A stretch of DNA of 64,000 bases from assembly GCA_020205615.1 (NCBI GenBank), contig CM035165.1, positions 90,582,005 to 90,646,004 of the forward strand, given 5' to 3'. Positions 46,510 through 59,325 of this stretch are shown here, piece by piece. The translations under genes and the position numbers were made by a program. The notes below the pieces were generated by a model. That model searched no databases. It was not told the DNA's origin and worked only from the letters and a program-made list of their open reading frames with translations. Each line of letters opens with the position of its first letter. Position 1 is the stretch's first letter. Origin of the DNA: Panax quinquefolius. Taxonomy: Eukaryota > Streptophyta > Magnoliopsida > Apiales > Araliaceae.

Positions 46510-49353
46510 TGTGACGCCCCCAAAACAGGCATACGTCACCCATCTTGGGTCGCCACTTACATGGTATGTAATACAAATACAATATTAAATATACAACATG
46601 AGCTGTGAGTTTGAATACAAATATTGTCTACTAGAGAGTATACAAACTCAAAAAGGAGTCCTCATTACTATTATTATCACAATATTTCACAGAATAGTAA
46701 AGACTACTAATGCAAACATCTAGGACCATCACTCTGTTCCTCGACTAGTCCCAGCTACGTTCTCATTTCCTGAAGAGAACAGTGAAAGAAAGGTGAGCTC
46801 AACTAGCCTTAAAGAAGAAATATTATGACTAAGATAATGCAGAATAAATTATCATTAGCCTTCAACAGTATAACAACTGATAGAATATAATAGACAACAA
46901 GTTTTAGATCAAAAACTGCAGCGGAATAAGCAATCCATTAGAAGAGTCAAGTAAAATATAAAATCTACTATCTTCTATGATTTAAAAAGTTTTTCACCAA
47001 CTTTATCGTTGAGACTAAGCTTAATAAATAATCCACATCATTAACTAATCCTTGCACTACAGGCCAAGGATATTTTTAGTATCACGACCACAAATTATCC
47101 ATGCACTACAGGCCAAAGATAATCGTGTTTTCATCAACGGTCCTGATCATGCCATAAAACAATTCATCTTTGCACCCTTGGCCAAAGAGAATCCATAGCC
47201 ATAATCATACCAAAAACTGTCCATCAATGCACTACGGGCCAATGAGGACTTTTACTACATCATTTGTAACATTACGGTCATGATTACACCGAATAATCCC
47301 TGGTCATAATCATACCAAGTCCATCTACGCACTATGTGCCACAGATGACTTTCAACAAAATATAAACATGAGGATGATGACAATGATATAAGAATTCAAT
47401 AAAAACAAATTCAAGAATTAATTTATCCAGGAACTAATAATTTCCAAAATGTCAACATGATACTGCTTTGTAGAGTAAAATTCAAGAATGCTCAAAAGAA
47501 TATTTCTATGAAAAGATACTGGATGAAGCGCAAATATCAAGGATATTCCACTAATTTCATGGAGTATAGAAGTCAAAACTTTAACCAACTGAGTATAATA
47601 AAGAATGGAATAACAAAAGAAATCACCATGCATGCGATAGATCGCATATGTAGGTTATTCCAATGTAATAATAAATAACGGAATCAGTCCGGTAAAATGC
47701 ATGCATGGGATATTCTAACGAGTAATAATAAAAGATTTTAACTCAGTCCGGCGTGAGAACGCATGCATGTGATATTCCAACAGATTGATAAATAATGGAA
47801 CCAGTCCCACGTAAACACACGTACATGTGATGTTCCAATGTAACGATAAAGAATGGAATAATGTAAGTTCTCTTTATGGATAAGAAAGAAATAATACTCT
47901 ACCTTAGAAGAAACTGGATATAGAAGTAGTGAAATAATGTAATAATTTTCTTCTTTCTCTCTATAATTTTCTCTATAATAATTGCTCTATAGCTTTAGTG
48001 AATTGGTGAGAAATGAAGGAAGAATGAGCTTTCATTTATAGGAAAATATAGTTTCGATAATTGCACGCTTTGGGGCTCAAAATATTATAGTATAATACCT
48101 TCCTCTTTTTCTTCACTTTTAATTTAGTCCTGCAAGTATTATTAAACTTGCACCAACTCCCCTAACAGTAAATAATGTGAATCAATAGAAAATCATGTGA
48201 TAAAAACAATTACAGTATAGTACCTCCATCTATACCTCCATTTTTAACTTAGTCATGCAAGTATTATCAATCTTGCACCAACTCTCCTAATAGTAACAAG
48301 AATGTGAATCAATAGTACACACATGTGAACAAATATTTATAATCATGTGAATTAATAGCAATTAATTGCTCATTTATCCGGTTAAATACCCGATTGGTCA
48401 ATATAACCTCCAGACATCAATTATTATCGAAATAAATGTCAATTTTCACTAACACAAATAATTCCAACACAATGAAACTATTTTTATCAACAATATAAAT
48501 TTTGAAATTTTGAAGTTTGACTTTTTCCGAAAAAGTCAACTGTTGACTTTTTGTCCAAATAGTGAATCCCGAAAAATTTTGTGTTTATAGACTATTTTTA
48601 CTAATTTCATCGTTCCGGACTCAAATATCACGTCCGCATCTCCAAATTCAACTCCGAACACAACTTCAATTTTAATAACATTCATTATTAATATTATAAC
48701 TCACAATATTTAACAACCAGGTCGTTCCCAGGAAAGAGGGGGCTTTCCAATAAGGATTTCTCCCTATTGGCGTGCAATTAGGTGACCAAACCTCTCCTTG
48801 ACAGAACTTCTAGACATTGTAAATATTGCAATTTAATAATATGAATAAATTTGTCGTCTCAATTATTGAATTAATAAAATAATATATTATGCAGATGATA
48901 TTGTGATAATAATCGAATCAATAATATGAGAGATATGATGCAACAATTACTGTAGCAATAATTGAGTATAACTAAGTGACTTCTCACGTAAGCATTAATA
49001 ATCAATACAAGCTCTTTGTGCAACCACGCCAGACATCGCACTTTTACTACCGGGTAGTTCAACAAAGATAACTGTAAAACCTCCGTCGTTATTTTCATAA
49101 AGTATTTTTGTCGTTTTCTTAATCCGATAATAATTCCATTAATGGGGTCCACTAATGATTTGACCGTCGCATTTAATATTCCCCGACAAAAAGAATATTC
49201 CCCACCAATCGAATATTATATAACAACTCATGCAGACTTTTGCAAAATTTATAAATATAACCCACAACTATAACATTATATCAAATCCATACCATAATAT
49301 TTAAAAATTATTTTGAGAAAATTAAATATTTATTCATAAAACTGGGTCTCACA
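46510..49353 (-). mobile_element. Solo LTR of family X
   Basis: It starts TGTGACGCCCCC at 46510 and ends GGGTCTCACA at 49353. The duplication TTAAA lies at 46505-46509 and 49354-49358. It aligns with the B and C LTRs throughout, but its U3 (48060-48700) carries CTCCTAAYAGTAA and CAAGTATTATYAA blocks in place of the tandem arrays of B and C. The TATA box is at 48035-48041. No internal region remains, so it results from LTR-LTR recombination. Confidence 0.88.
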
Positions 49354-49358
49354 TTAAA

Positions 49359-49692
49359 CCCTGGGGGAGGCAAAACCTAGCAGTTTCTACCTGGACCTAT
49401 TGGGAATTCCTCCAAAAATATTTCCATAGCTTGCCAAAGATTTATTTCTTTATTTTTTCCCGAACAAGAGAAATGATCAAATAAAATTAAATTTAATAAA
49501 ATCTTTCTTTTGGTAAATCGATTTTTTCCCTTTTACCAAATCAGCTCTTAATTAATTTTATTTTTTGAAAATAAAATCAAATTTTAATCTTATTTTGGAA
49601 ATAAAATCAAAGCTTTTTTGTTTTGAAAATAAATCAAATCTTTCTTTATTTTGGAAATAAACCAAATCTTTCTTTATGTGAAAGCAAAAAAG

Positions 49693-49740
<48 letters not shown>

Positions 49741-50200
49741 CATCTATATATATAAATAATCCATTTTCAACAATTACCCATTGTTGGGAATAAAATTAAA
49801 TCTTCTTTATATTTAGCAAATAATATCTTTAATATATTTCTATTTAGAAATAAATTCAAAGATACTTATCTTTTGGAAATCAGCTTGAATCCTTCCCTTA
49901 ATGAAAAAAGAGTGATTACTTCCTTTTCCGTTGTAAGCATACTTTGGGGGCTATACAGTATTCATATGTATGCATTGCCCAAGCCATTCACGCCTCCTTG
50001 TTTATCTTGCTTCATTTTGGATTTTCTTTCTTCCTACGAGCAAGGAAGATCCTCAAGGGAGCAGCAAGAAGACATTCCTCAATTCGAGCGAGAGGTAACA
50101 AAGAGAATTTCTTCCTATAGGGCCGAACCCTAGGGGATGAACCTTATAGGGTCGAACCCTATGGGGAACGTCCGAGCCTTAGAGCTTCATTCCTTCTTCT
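49359..50200. repeat. AT-rich repetitive stretch inside element E
   Basis: Imperfect units of about 33-37 bp with TTTTGGAAATAAAATCAAA occur at 49555-49690. A (TA)n run lies at 49698-49737, and GAACCCTATGG-type words occur at 50120-50165. No gene recognised; the ORF 49873-50133 has no family signature. Confidence 0.5.
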
Positions 50201-51540
50201 ATTTTTCTTGACTTGCTTCCTCTATTTCTTTTTTTATTATTTCAGGCAATTGTAGTCTTTCTGTGCTTCCGAGCCCCATCACCTTAATCACATCTTGGTT
50301 TTTTCCCTCGAAATTCATCAGAAGAAGGCTAAAATTTTCGCGGCGAAGGAACACTCGTTCCAAGCAGTTGATTGGTGGAGCAATAGGACCTCATCAAAGG
50401 AATGAAGAGAGGGAACACTCTCCAATCTTTCTTGTCTTCCGAGCCCCATTACCTTGATTACATCTCGGTTTTTTCCTTCGGATAATAAAGAAAGACTTGA
50501 CGTTTTGTCCACGAAGGAAGAAAAATGCTCTACATGCAAGCGTTGAAACCGCCCAGATGGCCAAACCCTAGGGGCGAACCCTAAGAGGCCGAACCCTAGC
50601 CGCTAACTTATGGAAAATCCGTGTTTTGGGCAAAAAAATGAAGTTCGGGACGAGCAGTTACTATTTGTAGCGTAACTTTTGATCCGTTTGGAGTTTTGGG
50701 GCCCGTAATATATCAAAACGACCGTATCGACGAGCTCTACAAAAGTCATTGCTAATCCATGAAATATGCCATTATAAGACCAAAAAAGGCTTCGAATGAT
50801 GCCTTTTGGATGTCCGAAGTATTTTTAAAATTTTTTGGGAAATTGTTTCTTGCATAATTATGATTCCTAACTCCTCCTAACATTGTTTGTTCTTCTTTTC
50901 AAGTGTTTTTAGGCTTAAATCTCAGACTTTCCTCTTTGCCATAGTGAGCACTTCAAGTTCAAATGCCTCATTTCCTTGTTCTTTAGATCCCTTATGCTGA
51001 ATTCTTTTTTCTTGCAGGCCCTCCCCATTGAACATTCTGCATACTTGGGAACAACCAAGGAGGCCCCATTTCTCAATGATTGGGAAAGGGCTCCCCTCCT
51101 TTGGTATTTTCGTCGTCTTTTGGAAGCAAGTCCAAACTTATGACCGTACAACTTTTCCTCCACCATAGAAGGAAGGCTTGTTTCTATATATATCCAACGG
51201 CTTGTGGAAGTTGGGGTGACTTTCCCGATTCTGATCGCATTCTCATTCACTTCTTGTCTTATTCATCTAACCACATTCAGGAATGGCAGCATTGGACCGG
51301 AGAAATACTTGAGAATGCTGATTATGTGGATATACTAAAGAGAAGGCTAACATTCTTCGTTGCATCCAACTATGCAGGGACCTTTGTATCCAACAGGACC
51401 ATGGTGCTCCTCTACATGCATATTCATCACTTCTTGGGGGGAATGCACCTCTACTCTGGAGGATGTATATCTCATCTATCAGTAAGCATTTTTTTCCCTG
51501 CGCGTGAGTCATGCCTTTGGTGAGATGATCGCGCAAAGAA
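50201..51540 (+). other. Unrecognised exon-like sequence, antisense to element E
   Basis: Plus-strand sequence is more GC-balanced than its flanks and has two good splice acceptors: a TTTCAG near 50246 and a TTCTTGCAG at 51019. The ORF 51080-51523 contains EWQHWTGEILENADYVDIL and FFVASNYAGTF. It could be an antisense ORF like that of element A, or a plant mobile domain-type fragment, but I cannot match it to a named family. The opposite strand also has an ORF (50915-51250). Function unknown. Confidence 0.3.
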
Positions 51541-51759
51541 TTATAAGTGTTGAAGTCTTAATTCCACTGTCTGAACACTTTGTGGGGCTTGATGTTTTGT
51601 AAGCCTCGAAAATGAAAGTCCTAGGAGAGGGAACCTCTAGGGAGCAAACCCTAGAAGGGCGAGCCTTAGAGGAGCTCTCCTGTGACATTTTGAAAATCTT
51701 CAATCTAATCTTTCGTACCCTCTCTGGAAATTTCTCTTTTCTTTAGAATTAAAAAGTCA

Positions 51760-52050
51760 TTGAGAATCAAGAAGTCCGTGAAGGCCTCGAAAGCCTCAAG
51801 ACTTGATAGCTTCAAGCCGATAGCATCGATAGCTTCAAGGCCCGATAAGATCAAGACGCAGGAAGATAGCCTTGAAGACATGTTGAGATAGCTTCAAGAC
51901 CTACTAATAGCCTCAAGGCCCGATAGCATTGAAGATCGGAAGATAGCCTTGAAGACATGCCGATAGCTTCAAGACTGGCTGATAGCCTCAAGGCCTCATA
52001 GCCTCGAAGGCCTCATAGCCACGAAGACCAAGCTTTAGGTATTCCTCTCT
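51760..52050. repeat. Irregular GATAGC(T/C)TCAAG repeats
   Basis: Short units of the type GATAGCTTCAAGACC, GATAGCCTCAAGGCC and GATAGCCTTGAAGACATG alternate about a dozen times. The array is too irregular for a single period. Confidence 0.7.
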
Positions 52051-52469
52051 CTTCAATTCGATGTGTCGTGGCCTTTAGATCATGAACTTTCGTAGTTCTT
52101 TTTTCATTTCCTATATCAGAAAATCATGTGCATATATTTCATATGACTAACACTTGAATCTATACTTTTATTTTCTTTTCTTTTTTTAAAATCAAGAAAT
52201 AATCAAGTATAAGTGAAAGTTTGACAAATTTATTGATAATCAAAATTGCTTTTAACGAAAAGCATAACGTTTCATATAACAAATCTTGCTTTTGTCGGCG
52301 AAAGCATAACGTTCACCACTTTTAGAGATAAAGTGTAACTTTTTCGGGGTTGATGACTTATACTCAGGCGCCTCAATTACTTTTATTAAAGTTGAAAGAA
52401 TAACTTTTTGGGTCTGAGGACTTATAGTCAGGTGCCTCATTCACTTTTGATGATAAAGTGTAACACTGA

Positions 52470-52715
52470 AAGTGCCTCGTCACTTGGGTCATCCAATTTC
52501 TTGGCAAGTGTAGTCTACGAGGACTTGAAATCGGGTACCACATCACTTGGGTCGTCCAATTTCTTGGCAAGTACAGTCTATGAGGACTTGAAAATGGATG
52601 CCTCGTCACTTGGGTCGTCCAATATCTTGGCAAGTGCAGTCTACGAGGACTTGAAATCGGGTGCCTCATCACTGGTCGCCCAATTTCTTGGCAAGTGTGC
52701 GATATGAGGACTTGA
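52470..52715. repeat. 63-bp tandem array in element E
   Basis: Four units start at 52480, 52544, 52607 and 52670, with shared blocks CACTTGGGTCGTCCAATTTC, TTGGCAAGTG and TACGAGGACTTGAAATCGGG. A partial unit recurs near 52785-52815. The 21-codon period keeps a plus-strand frame open, which explains the repetitive ORF 52408-52707. Confidence 0.88.
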
Positions 52716-52894
52716 CCACTATTTAGAGTGGACCACCATCTTGGGTGGGTTTTTTTTTATTCGTCAATTCTTGTGCCTCCTCCCTTGGTCATCCAATTGC
52801 TTGGCAAGGGATACTCCTAAGGGTTTAAACCACCATTTTTGGTGGACCACCATCTTGGGTGGATTTTTAATTCTTCTGTTGTTAAGAGTTTTTT
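52716..52894. other. Spacer between the 63-bp array and gag
   Basis: It contains duplicated blocks GGTGGACCACCATCTTGGGTGG and the degenerate array unit. No gene seen. Confidence 0.5.
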
Positions 52895-54387
52895 TCAATT
52901 GTACATAGATCCAGTAATTGAGTTCTTGACTTCCGGGACTGCACCATGGGTGATAGTGTTACACGTTTCTTCTCCTAGTTCAATCTCCCTGGCCACCAGT
53001 TTCTCATGGTATATCCTCCGCAGACTGTAACAGTTAATAGTAGAATGCCCTGCGTATTGGTGGTATACACATAAGTCTGGTCTTCTTTTCATTTCTTCCG
53101 TTACAACCAATTGGGGCCTTGGAGGTTTCACAACTCTATGCTCGACCCATTGTTCGTATAGGCTCCTGAACGCCTTCTCACTGCATGTGATAGGCTCTTA
53201 ACCTGCATTCGTATACTTGTCCCCATGCTTTTCTCCGCTTCGTTCAAATTTCTCATTCTTCTCCCTCTTGCCCCCTTGTGGTTTTGATTGAGAATCCACC
53301 AAAGCCACAGTTGATGTCCTCTTACTCTTCCATGTATCCATCGCATGACTGGTGAGAAATGTCATGATTCCCCCCAAGTCTTGTACAAAAGATGATAGGG
53401 TCGCGAATGAATCACACGCCTTGGTAATGAGGTGGGGCTTGAAGGAGTCTAAGGCACCATTGTTGCAAATGCTGACCAGGTTCTTTTCTTCAATCGGCTC
53501 TGCGCACTTCTGTGCCTGGGCCCTGAACCTGTCAACATAATCTGATAGCTCCTCATTCGGCTTCTGTTTGAACCGCATGAGTTGTACAATGGTTACCTAT
53601 TTTTGCACATAGAAAATTTTCTTAAAAAATTATAATTTTAGGTCATCCCAATCATGGACTGACCCCTTCTCCAAATTGTAGTACCAACTGAAGGCACTAT
53701 CTTTCAAAGTTTTGTTGAATTCCCGCATCAACAAGTTGTGGTTGTTCACTTCATCATATCCCACCCATGAGACATCGACTCTCAATTTAACTTGGCAATA
53801 TGTTCTCTCCGGCATTTCCTTTCTCCCCGTTGTATTTTGGAAACCGCGGATGTTTCAATATACCCTATCGGGTAGGGGCCGCCTCCGTGTGTGTAGGGGT
53901 AAGGAGGAGTAAAGTCCAACTCCGAGGGTAGAGATGTTTGTCTGCTGAAGTTGATTGATCACGTCTATCATATCATCCTTCGCATGCATGCATCTTTGGG
54001 GCGTGAACTCTCGGGGTGTTGTGATATACCGTCAGACGTCGGTGTGTATGGTAGAGAGATTGGTTGATGCACACTTCCATCGTAAAGTCGGCAATTGGTG
54101 GCATTTGTTGGCTCACTCATTGGACATGGCTTGGAATGGTTGGCATTTACACACCGGAAAATGTTGGGAGAGCAGTTGGGATGATGTTTGTTCGAGGTTG
54201 GCTTGCTTCCAACCAAGGTTGTGGTACGTCACCACTGTTCTGGGGCTCCAAGTTGATGATTGAAACCGACTGAGTTTTCGTCGATGGAGGTACAATCTGG
54301 TTCTCTTTGTTGTTGCTGCCATTGTTGTTGTCTTCCACTCCTGCTTGTAATCCCTGTGAATTATCTGGGAACATAGCCTTGAAGGCG
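52895..54387 (-). pseudogene. Gag of element E
   Basis: Four frame fragments on the minus strand run in order. 54387-53968 is a low-complexity N-terminal part. 53815-53630 includes FNKTLKDSAFSWYYNLEKGS, the capsid region of plant Ty3/Gypsy gag. 53578-53198 includes FKQKPNEELSDYVDRFRAQA. 53131-52895 includes CVYHQYAGHSTINC, a Tat-like CxxH knuckle. Frame breaks lie near 53900, 53600 and 53150. It is cut at 54387 by the family D LTR. The family is clear; the exact lineage is less so. Confidence 0.7.
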
Positions 54388-57300
54388 AAAATCGGGACCA
54401 TTTCCTTCTCGATCTTGTTCGTTATTACTACTTGTTATAGCTTTAAAACATTATTTAATGTTAAAATAGCTATAGCTAAAATGCGAATCATTTTTTTTTT
54501 TTTTTCTTTCTTTCCATTCATTCATTCCCTAATCGCAACCTTTACGATTCTTCTATATCTTGAAATCATATCTATTATATGATTTATTTAACAGTAGTTA
54601 TATACATATATTTATACAACTCAATCCTCAACACTAATTCTTTCTTATATAGTAATGTTACTATATCACTTTATTTTTATAAAATATTCATTACAATTCA
54701 TCTAGAGCAAATATTCTTCGTAGAATATTTTAAACTATACTTAGCGCGATTATAAATAACAAAACCATCAATCATAGCTTTATACAATTTCTAATTCAAG
54801 AAAATGTATTCATTTAAATCTGTTGTTCAATCTTCATCATCCGTAAAGCAAGTAATATTGCATAACGTCATTAACTCGCAAAAAGTTTGTGTTTGCAAGA
54901 TTGAGCTCACAAATTTCAAAGAAATTTAATACCTATCATGTTTTCATATAGCACACAATTCCATATGCACTACATTTTCTTTGATATGCATATCCGCATG
55001 CAATATATATTCTTTACTACGCATATCTTACATGCATCAATAATTCCTTCATAAAGCATATATTCATGTATTATATATATTTCTAATTTATCGAAGTTAC
55101 ATCATACAACATGTGTTTCATAAATCACATATAAATTGAGTTCCATAACCCAATTAACTCACCATATTTTGACTTTAACAATTCATAGAGCATGATATGT
55201 AATTTAGCACATAACCACATTCCATCCACAAACATAACAGAATCTGAAAAACTTGCCTTTAATTGAGGATTACCGCTATAGTTTACTTTAACTTCTCCTC
55301 ATTTAATCCTACATAATCGTGTTCACATACATGCATATTAGATAACCAATTATGTCACATGTCCTGTGCATAGTAAATAATAATATAAGTCATGATCATT
55401 AGTTACCATAACCTATAATCTTTTATTCTTGTCTTATAACCATTCTCGGTTTCTTTAGAAACTTTGTTCGTTAACCTTTTTATGCATAATAAAGTTCTCA
55501 CAGGACTAGTGTATAAATACTTTACATCTCGAAACATAAACCACTTATATTCTATTTTAAGAATATTCCTCTCTTATAGTAAATTTGGAACCATATGGTT
55601 TATGAATAGTTTTTTTACCGCACAAAACATGGCTTACTACATCATTTCTTTAATTTCGATAATTTTCATACCTTTTCAATAGATCATGTGTTAAATCACG
55701 TTATCGCCACATACGCGAATGCTGCACTTTATATGTAGCTTAGCTTCGCATTATTCCCGCGAATAACTTACATTTTCGCTTCGCTTGTACTTTAACTTCA
55801 TACATATAACATTATGTAATTTTGTGTTCAAAATCTCCGTTTCGAACTTCAGACACTTTCGCTTTTAACACTTTTATGTCCTATATAATTTTAAACGGTT
55901 TTGCGTGCATTTCATTTAGCTTTATACTCATTTTGCATATTATTTCTCGGCTTACGTTTATGTAAACATGTAAACTTATGTTTACATTACATGTTTATTG
56001 TTTTCTCTTGCGCCAAAATGAGTTTTCATGACATAAAGTTGTTATATTACATTTTTACTTCAATTTCAAGTTGTCTTGCTACATGCCAAATCATTAACGC
56101 TAACCAAGAATCGCATCGTGGAATCAATCGCCAAACAAAGACAACGTTGCTAGTAGTTGGGCCTCGTCGTGGCTCTCAAGGTGGCTTAGCTTTGCTCTCG
56201 GCGTTGCTGGTCAAACCCCCTTGCTTTGACACTCGTTTTGTGATGTTATATCTTTTAAACCACTCTGCTCATATGCTTTGAATTTTGGATATGTTTTAGG
56301 TAGTATATCCATCTAATTATAAACATTATAATCCAAGCATTATAAGCAACCCATCGTCAAAACCACGAGTTAAAAAATCAGTTGGGTGAACTACCCAACA
56401 CAACACCACATTTGACGGCGGCGCTGCGCTTTCTTTTGGCCTCGCGTGCCCACCGGGTTGTTCTTGCCCTCCATAACGAAATGCTTAGTTTATGATTTTT
56501 AACTTTTCGCTCGTAGTTTGGATTGCAACCAATTTTTGATATATTGAAAACACCATAGTAGACTATATTTAGAAAATATAAGCCACCCATTTCAGAAACT
56601 TTAAACAGTCCAAACAAAGTTCCAAAAATGCTCTCATCATAACAGTTTTTAATTGTTTTCCAGCTTGACCATGTTGCGCTAAAACAGTCATAACTTCTTC
56701 GTTTCAAAACATTTTTGAGCGATTCTTGAGCCCACGCGAAGCTAACTTCCACGACTACAACTTTTATTCTTTGACCATTTTCAAATTCTAAACACAGAAT
56801 TCCAGAAAATTCGTCCAAGGGCTGCTTCGAATCTGTTTTCCAGAATTTTGGCAGATTCGACACGACTACTTTGAACTGTCATAACTCCTTGCTCCGAAGT
56901 CGGAATCAGTCCGTTCCGGAGTCTATGGAAAGCTTATTCAGTGTACTACACATCCCCAAAAGCCCATAATTTTCTGGAAAGTCTAGCTTGCCCCGAATTT
57001 GTCCTTAGGGTCAGCAGTCTACAATTTTTCGGTTTCTAATATGTTTTATTAAAATTCTTCACTATAATTTCTTTTTAGCTCCTTTTTGATTTATTCCAAT
57101 GGAATTATTTCCATAACTCATAGGAGAACAACCCACCATTACAAAACTTAAATTTTCAGTTCTATACCCTCGTAATTTTGGCTCAAGAACTGCCCCCCCA
57201 AAAACAGTTTTAATTAGTTCGTTTTACATGTTTTTTACTAGGAAATCCGTCATGATTTTCACATAACAGATTTTTCCCTTGTTCCAATTGGGTTGTGTTC

Positions 57301-57584
57301 ATAACTCATAAGAGTACCACAGATCATCCCGGAACTTAATTTTTCAGTTTCAAAGCACAACACAATTTGGTCCAAAACAGTCCACTAATTGTCCAATTGG
57401 AGCTTATTAGTCTTTAAGAGGCCTTAAATCAAAAACACCTCATATGCAATTCATATAAGAACGTAGTTTATATAAACTTTTATACAAGTTTAGCCCAACA
57501 TCTCCTCCCTTATCGCTCCTCACAAATCCAACCTAAACTCCTTTTACTAATTCTCAATCCCAAACACAAAACACATCTAATTAT
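54388..57584 (-). repeat. Family D LTR, copy 2 (partial)
   Basis: It matches the 3' part of the solo LTR D in reverse (41959-44690) and copy 3 (59326-62459) with near identity by eye. It begins at AAAATCGGGACC, so the terminal TGTGACGACCCC is missing. Similarity to copy 3 stops at 57584. The ORFs at 55464-56281 and 56378-56863 lie inside it and recur in the other copies. Confidence 0.8.
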
Positions 57585-59325
57585 ATTCTTCTTTTAAGAA
57601 AGTTCATTCTTTCTATACCCAATCTTCAGAATAGAAATTTTCCACAATTGATTAATAATTGTGAAGCAAGATGAATAATTCAAGAATTCAAAAGATTCGC
57701 TTAGAAAGAGATTTCTGTACCATGAAAAAAAATATAAAAAAAAAAAAAAATCATAAAGTTCATAAACATTGTTTCTGAAAAGGTTTCAACAGAAGTTTAT
57801 CTGTAAACCGACATATCTTACGGACATATAGGTGATCATTTGTTTATATTCATGTTGATCAATAATATCTTGGCCGCTATTTCGCACAAACAGAATTCCT
57901 AATTCAAGGGTATTCTGTTTTGATCAACACTATCTTGACGGAACAATTTCTTTCAGTTCCTCTTTGCCGTCCCCAGGACGCAATATAAAATAATCCCATT
58001 ATAGGGAAATTCTTACTCAATCTGGAGTCCATACTAAATCAATTTAGTTGGAAAATTCAAAAGCTTAATATAAAAGCAATATCTGAACCTATGTCTAGCC
58101 GATGCAAATGGCTTTTGACACTTCTTTATTTATTAAAATACTGAAAATCATTTTATGATTTTGTCATACTACATCATACCATAGTGGGTTGACGATCCTT
58201 AGATCACCTCCAACACTTGGTTAAGCTGCATTGATGACTCCATCATTTGTCATATCTACACCATATTAATGATAGATTGATGACTATATAAAATACATTT
58301 TGATATTTTTCAACTTTGCCTAGCCAAAACAATTAGCATAGACATAAGAATCAACCGAACTTTTTTAAAACTTATTGGTTCAAAAACTTGACCCAATATA
58401 TTTTTCAAAACACAATAATGTGATTGTCAGCTCGATTCCAATAAATTTCAAAATCTAGCATAGCTAGATGATTTGGGAATATCCATTTCTTCTTCATCCA
58501 CTTTAACTATTTCCAAATCTTCAAAACACAATTCTGTTCATCTCTAACTCCATTAACTTCCACTATAATAAAAACAATCAGTTCTAAACATACCCTGAAA
58601 TAGTTCATCAAACTTTCCACACATTATGTGTTTAGGAACTTGCCATAAAAATATGAGTTTAGAAACTTGTCCTAGCAATATGTAGTCCAAGAACTAATCA
58701 GGGACTGTCCATACGCTTAGGGCTTAAAAACCTACCATATGATTATGAGTCACAAACTTATCATAAGCATGAGTTTTAAGAACTCGCACCTACTCTTAAC
58801 ATTTTCTAACTATCAAATATAAATATGAGAAAAGAATCACATTCTCACCATATATACACCGACAATAAGCGACACCAACATTTCAACGATTATCAATGTG
58901 ATAACTAAGTAGTCGTTAAACCAAGCACAAAACTCTGCCCATACAAAAGCTTGTCTGTATAACCAACTACCACATGAGTCCTCAATTGAAATCCCACTTA
59001 ATCTCATCAAATCTTATCTTATTTATCTTATTCCTTTCTTAATACAAAATTTTATTTAATTTGTATTTCATCATTCTATAACTCTTTTAGGTTTTATTCT
59101 TTATACTATCTAATAGTACCCTTTCCATATAGCCATTTCGCTTATAACTTTCAATCATTCGATTGATTACATGTTCTTCTTATTTCTTGATGATTTCTCA
59201 CGTGATTTTATCTTCAATTTGTATTTTCTATCATTCATCATTCTATGATTATTATGATTATTTTTTCATTTCGTTTTAACATCTTTCATCTACCTTCGCT
59301 TATGTTATAATCTTAATAGATTTAT
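57585..59325. other. Unassigned AT-rich segment between two LTR D copies
   Basis: It may be the diverged first half of LTR copy 2 or an insertion. It has an A-rich tract at 57722-57750 and short GAACTTGCCATA / GAACTTGTCCTA-type words at 58620-58800. No ORF with a family signature. Confidence 0.4.

Larger units (their letters stand above)
45648..54387 (-). mobile_element. Element E: 5'-truncated, apparently pol-less LTR retroelement
   Basis: A 3' LTR (45648-46355) is followed inward by a purine tract, a solo X LTR (46510-49353), AT-rich repeats, exon-like plus-strand sequence (50200-51540), tandem repeats (51760-52050, 52470-52715) and gag (52895-54387). I saw no protease, RT, RNase H or integrase motif between gag and the 3' LTR. 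Its 5' end and 5' LTR are replaced by the family D LTR that starts at 54388. That these parts belong to one element is an inference from orientation and order. The gag knuckle and the repeat position recall Tat elements. Confidence 0.5.

Noticed and set aside
50120..50600. Telomere-like CCCTA words
   Set aside because: The words are part of a GAACCCTAGGG-type motif with irregular spacing and do not form CCCTAAA arrays.
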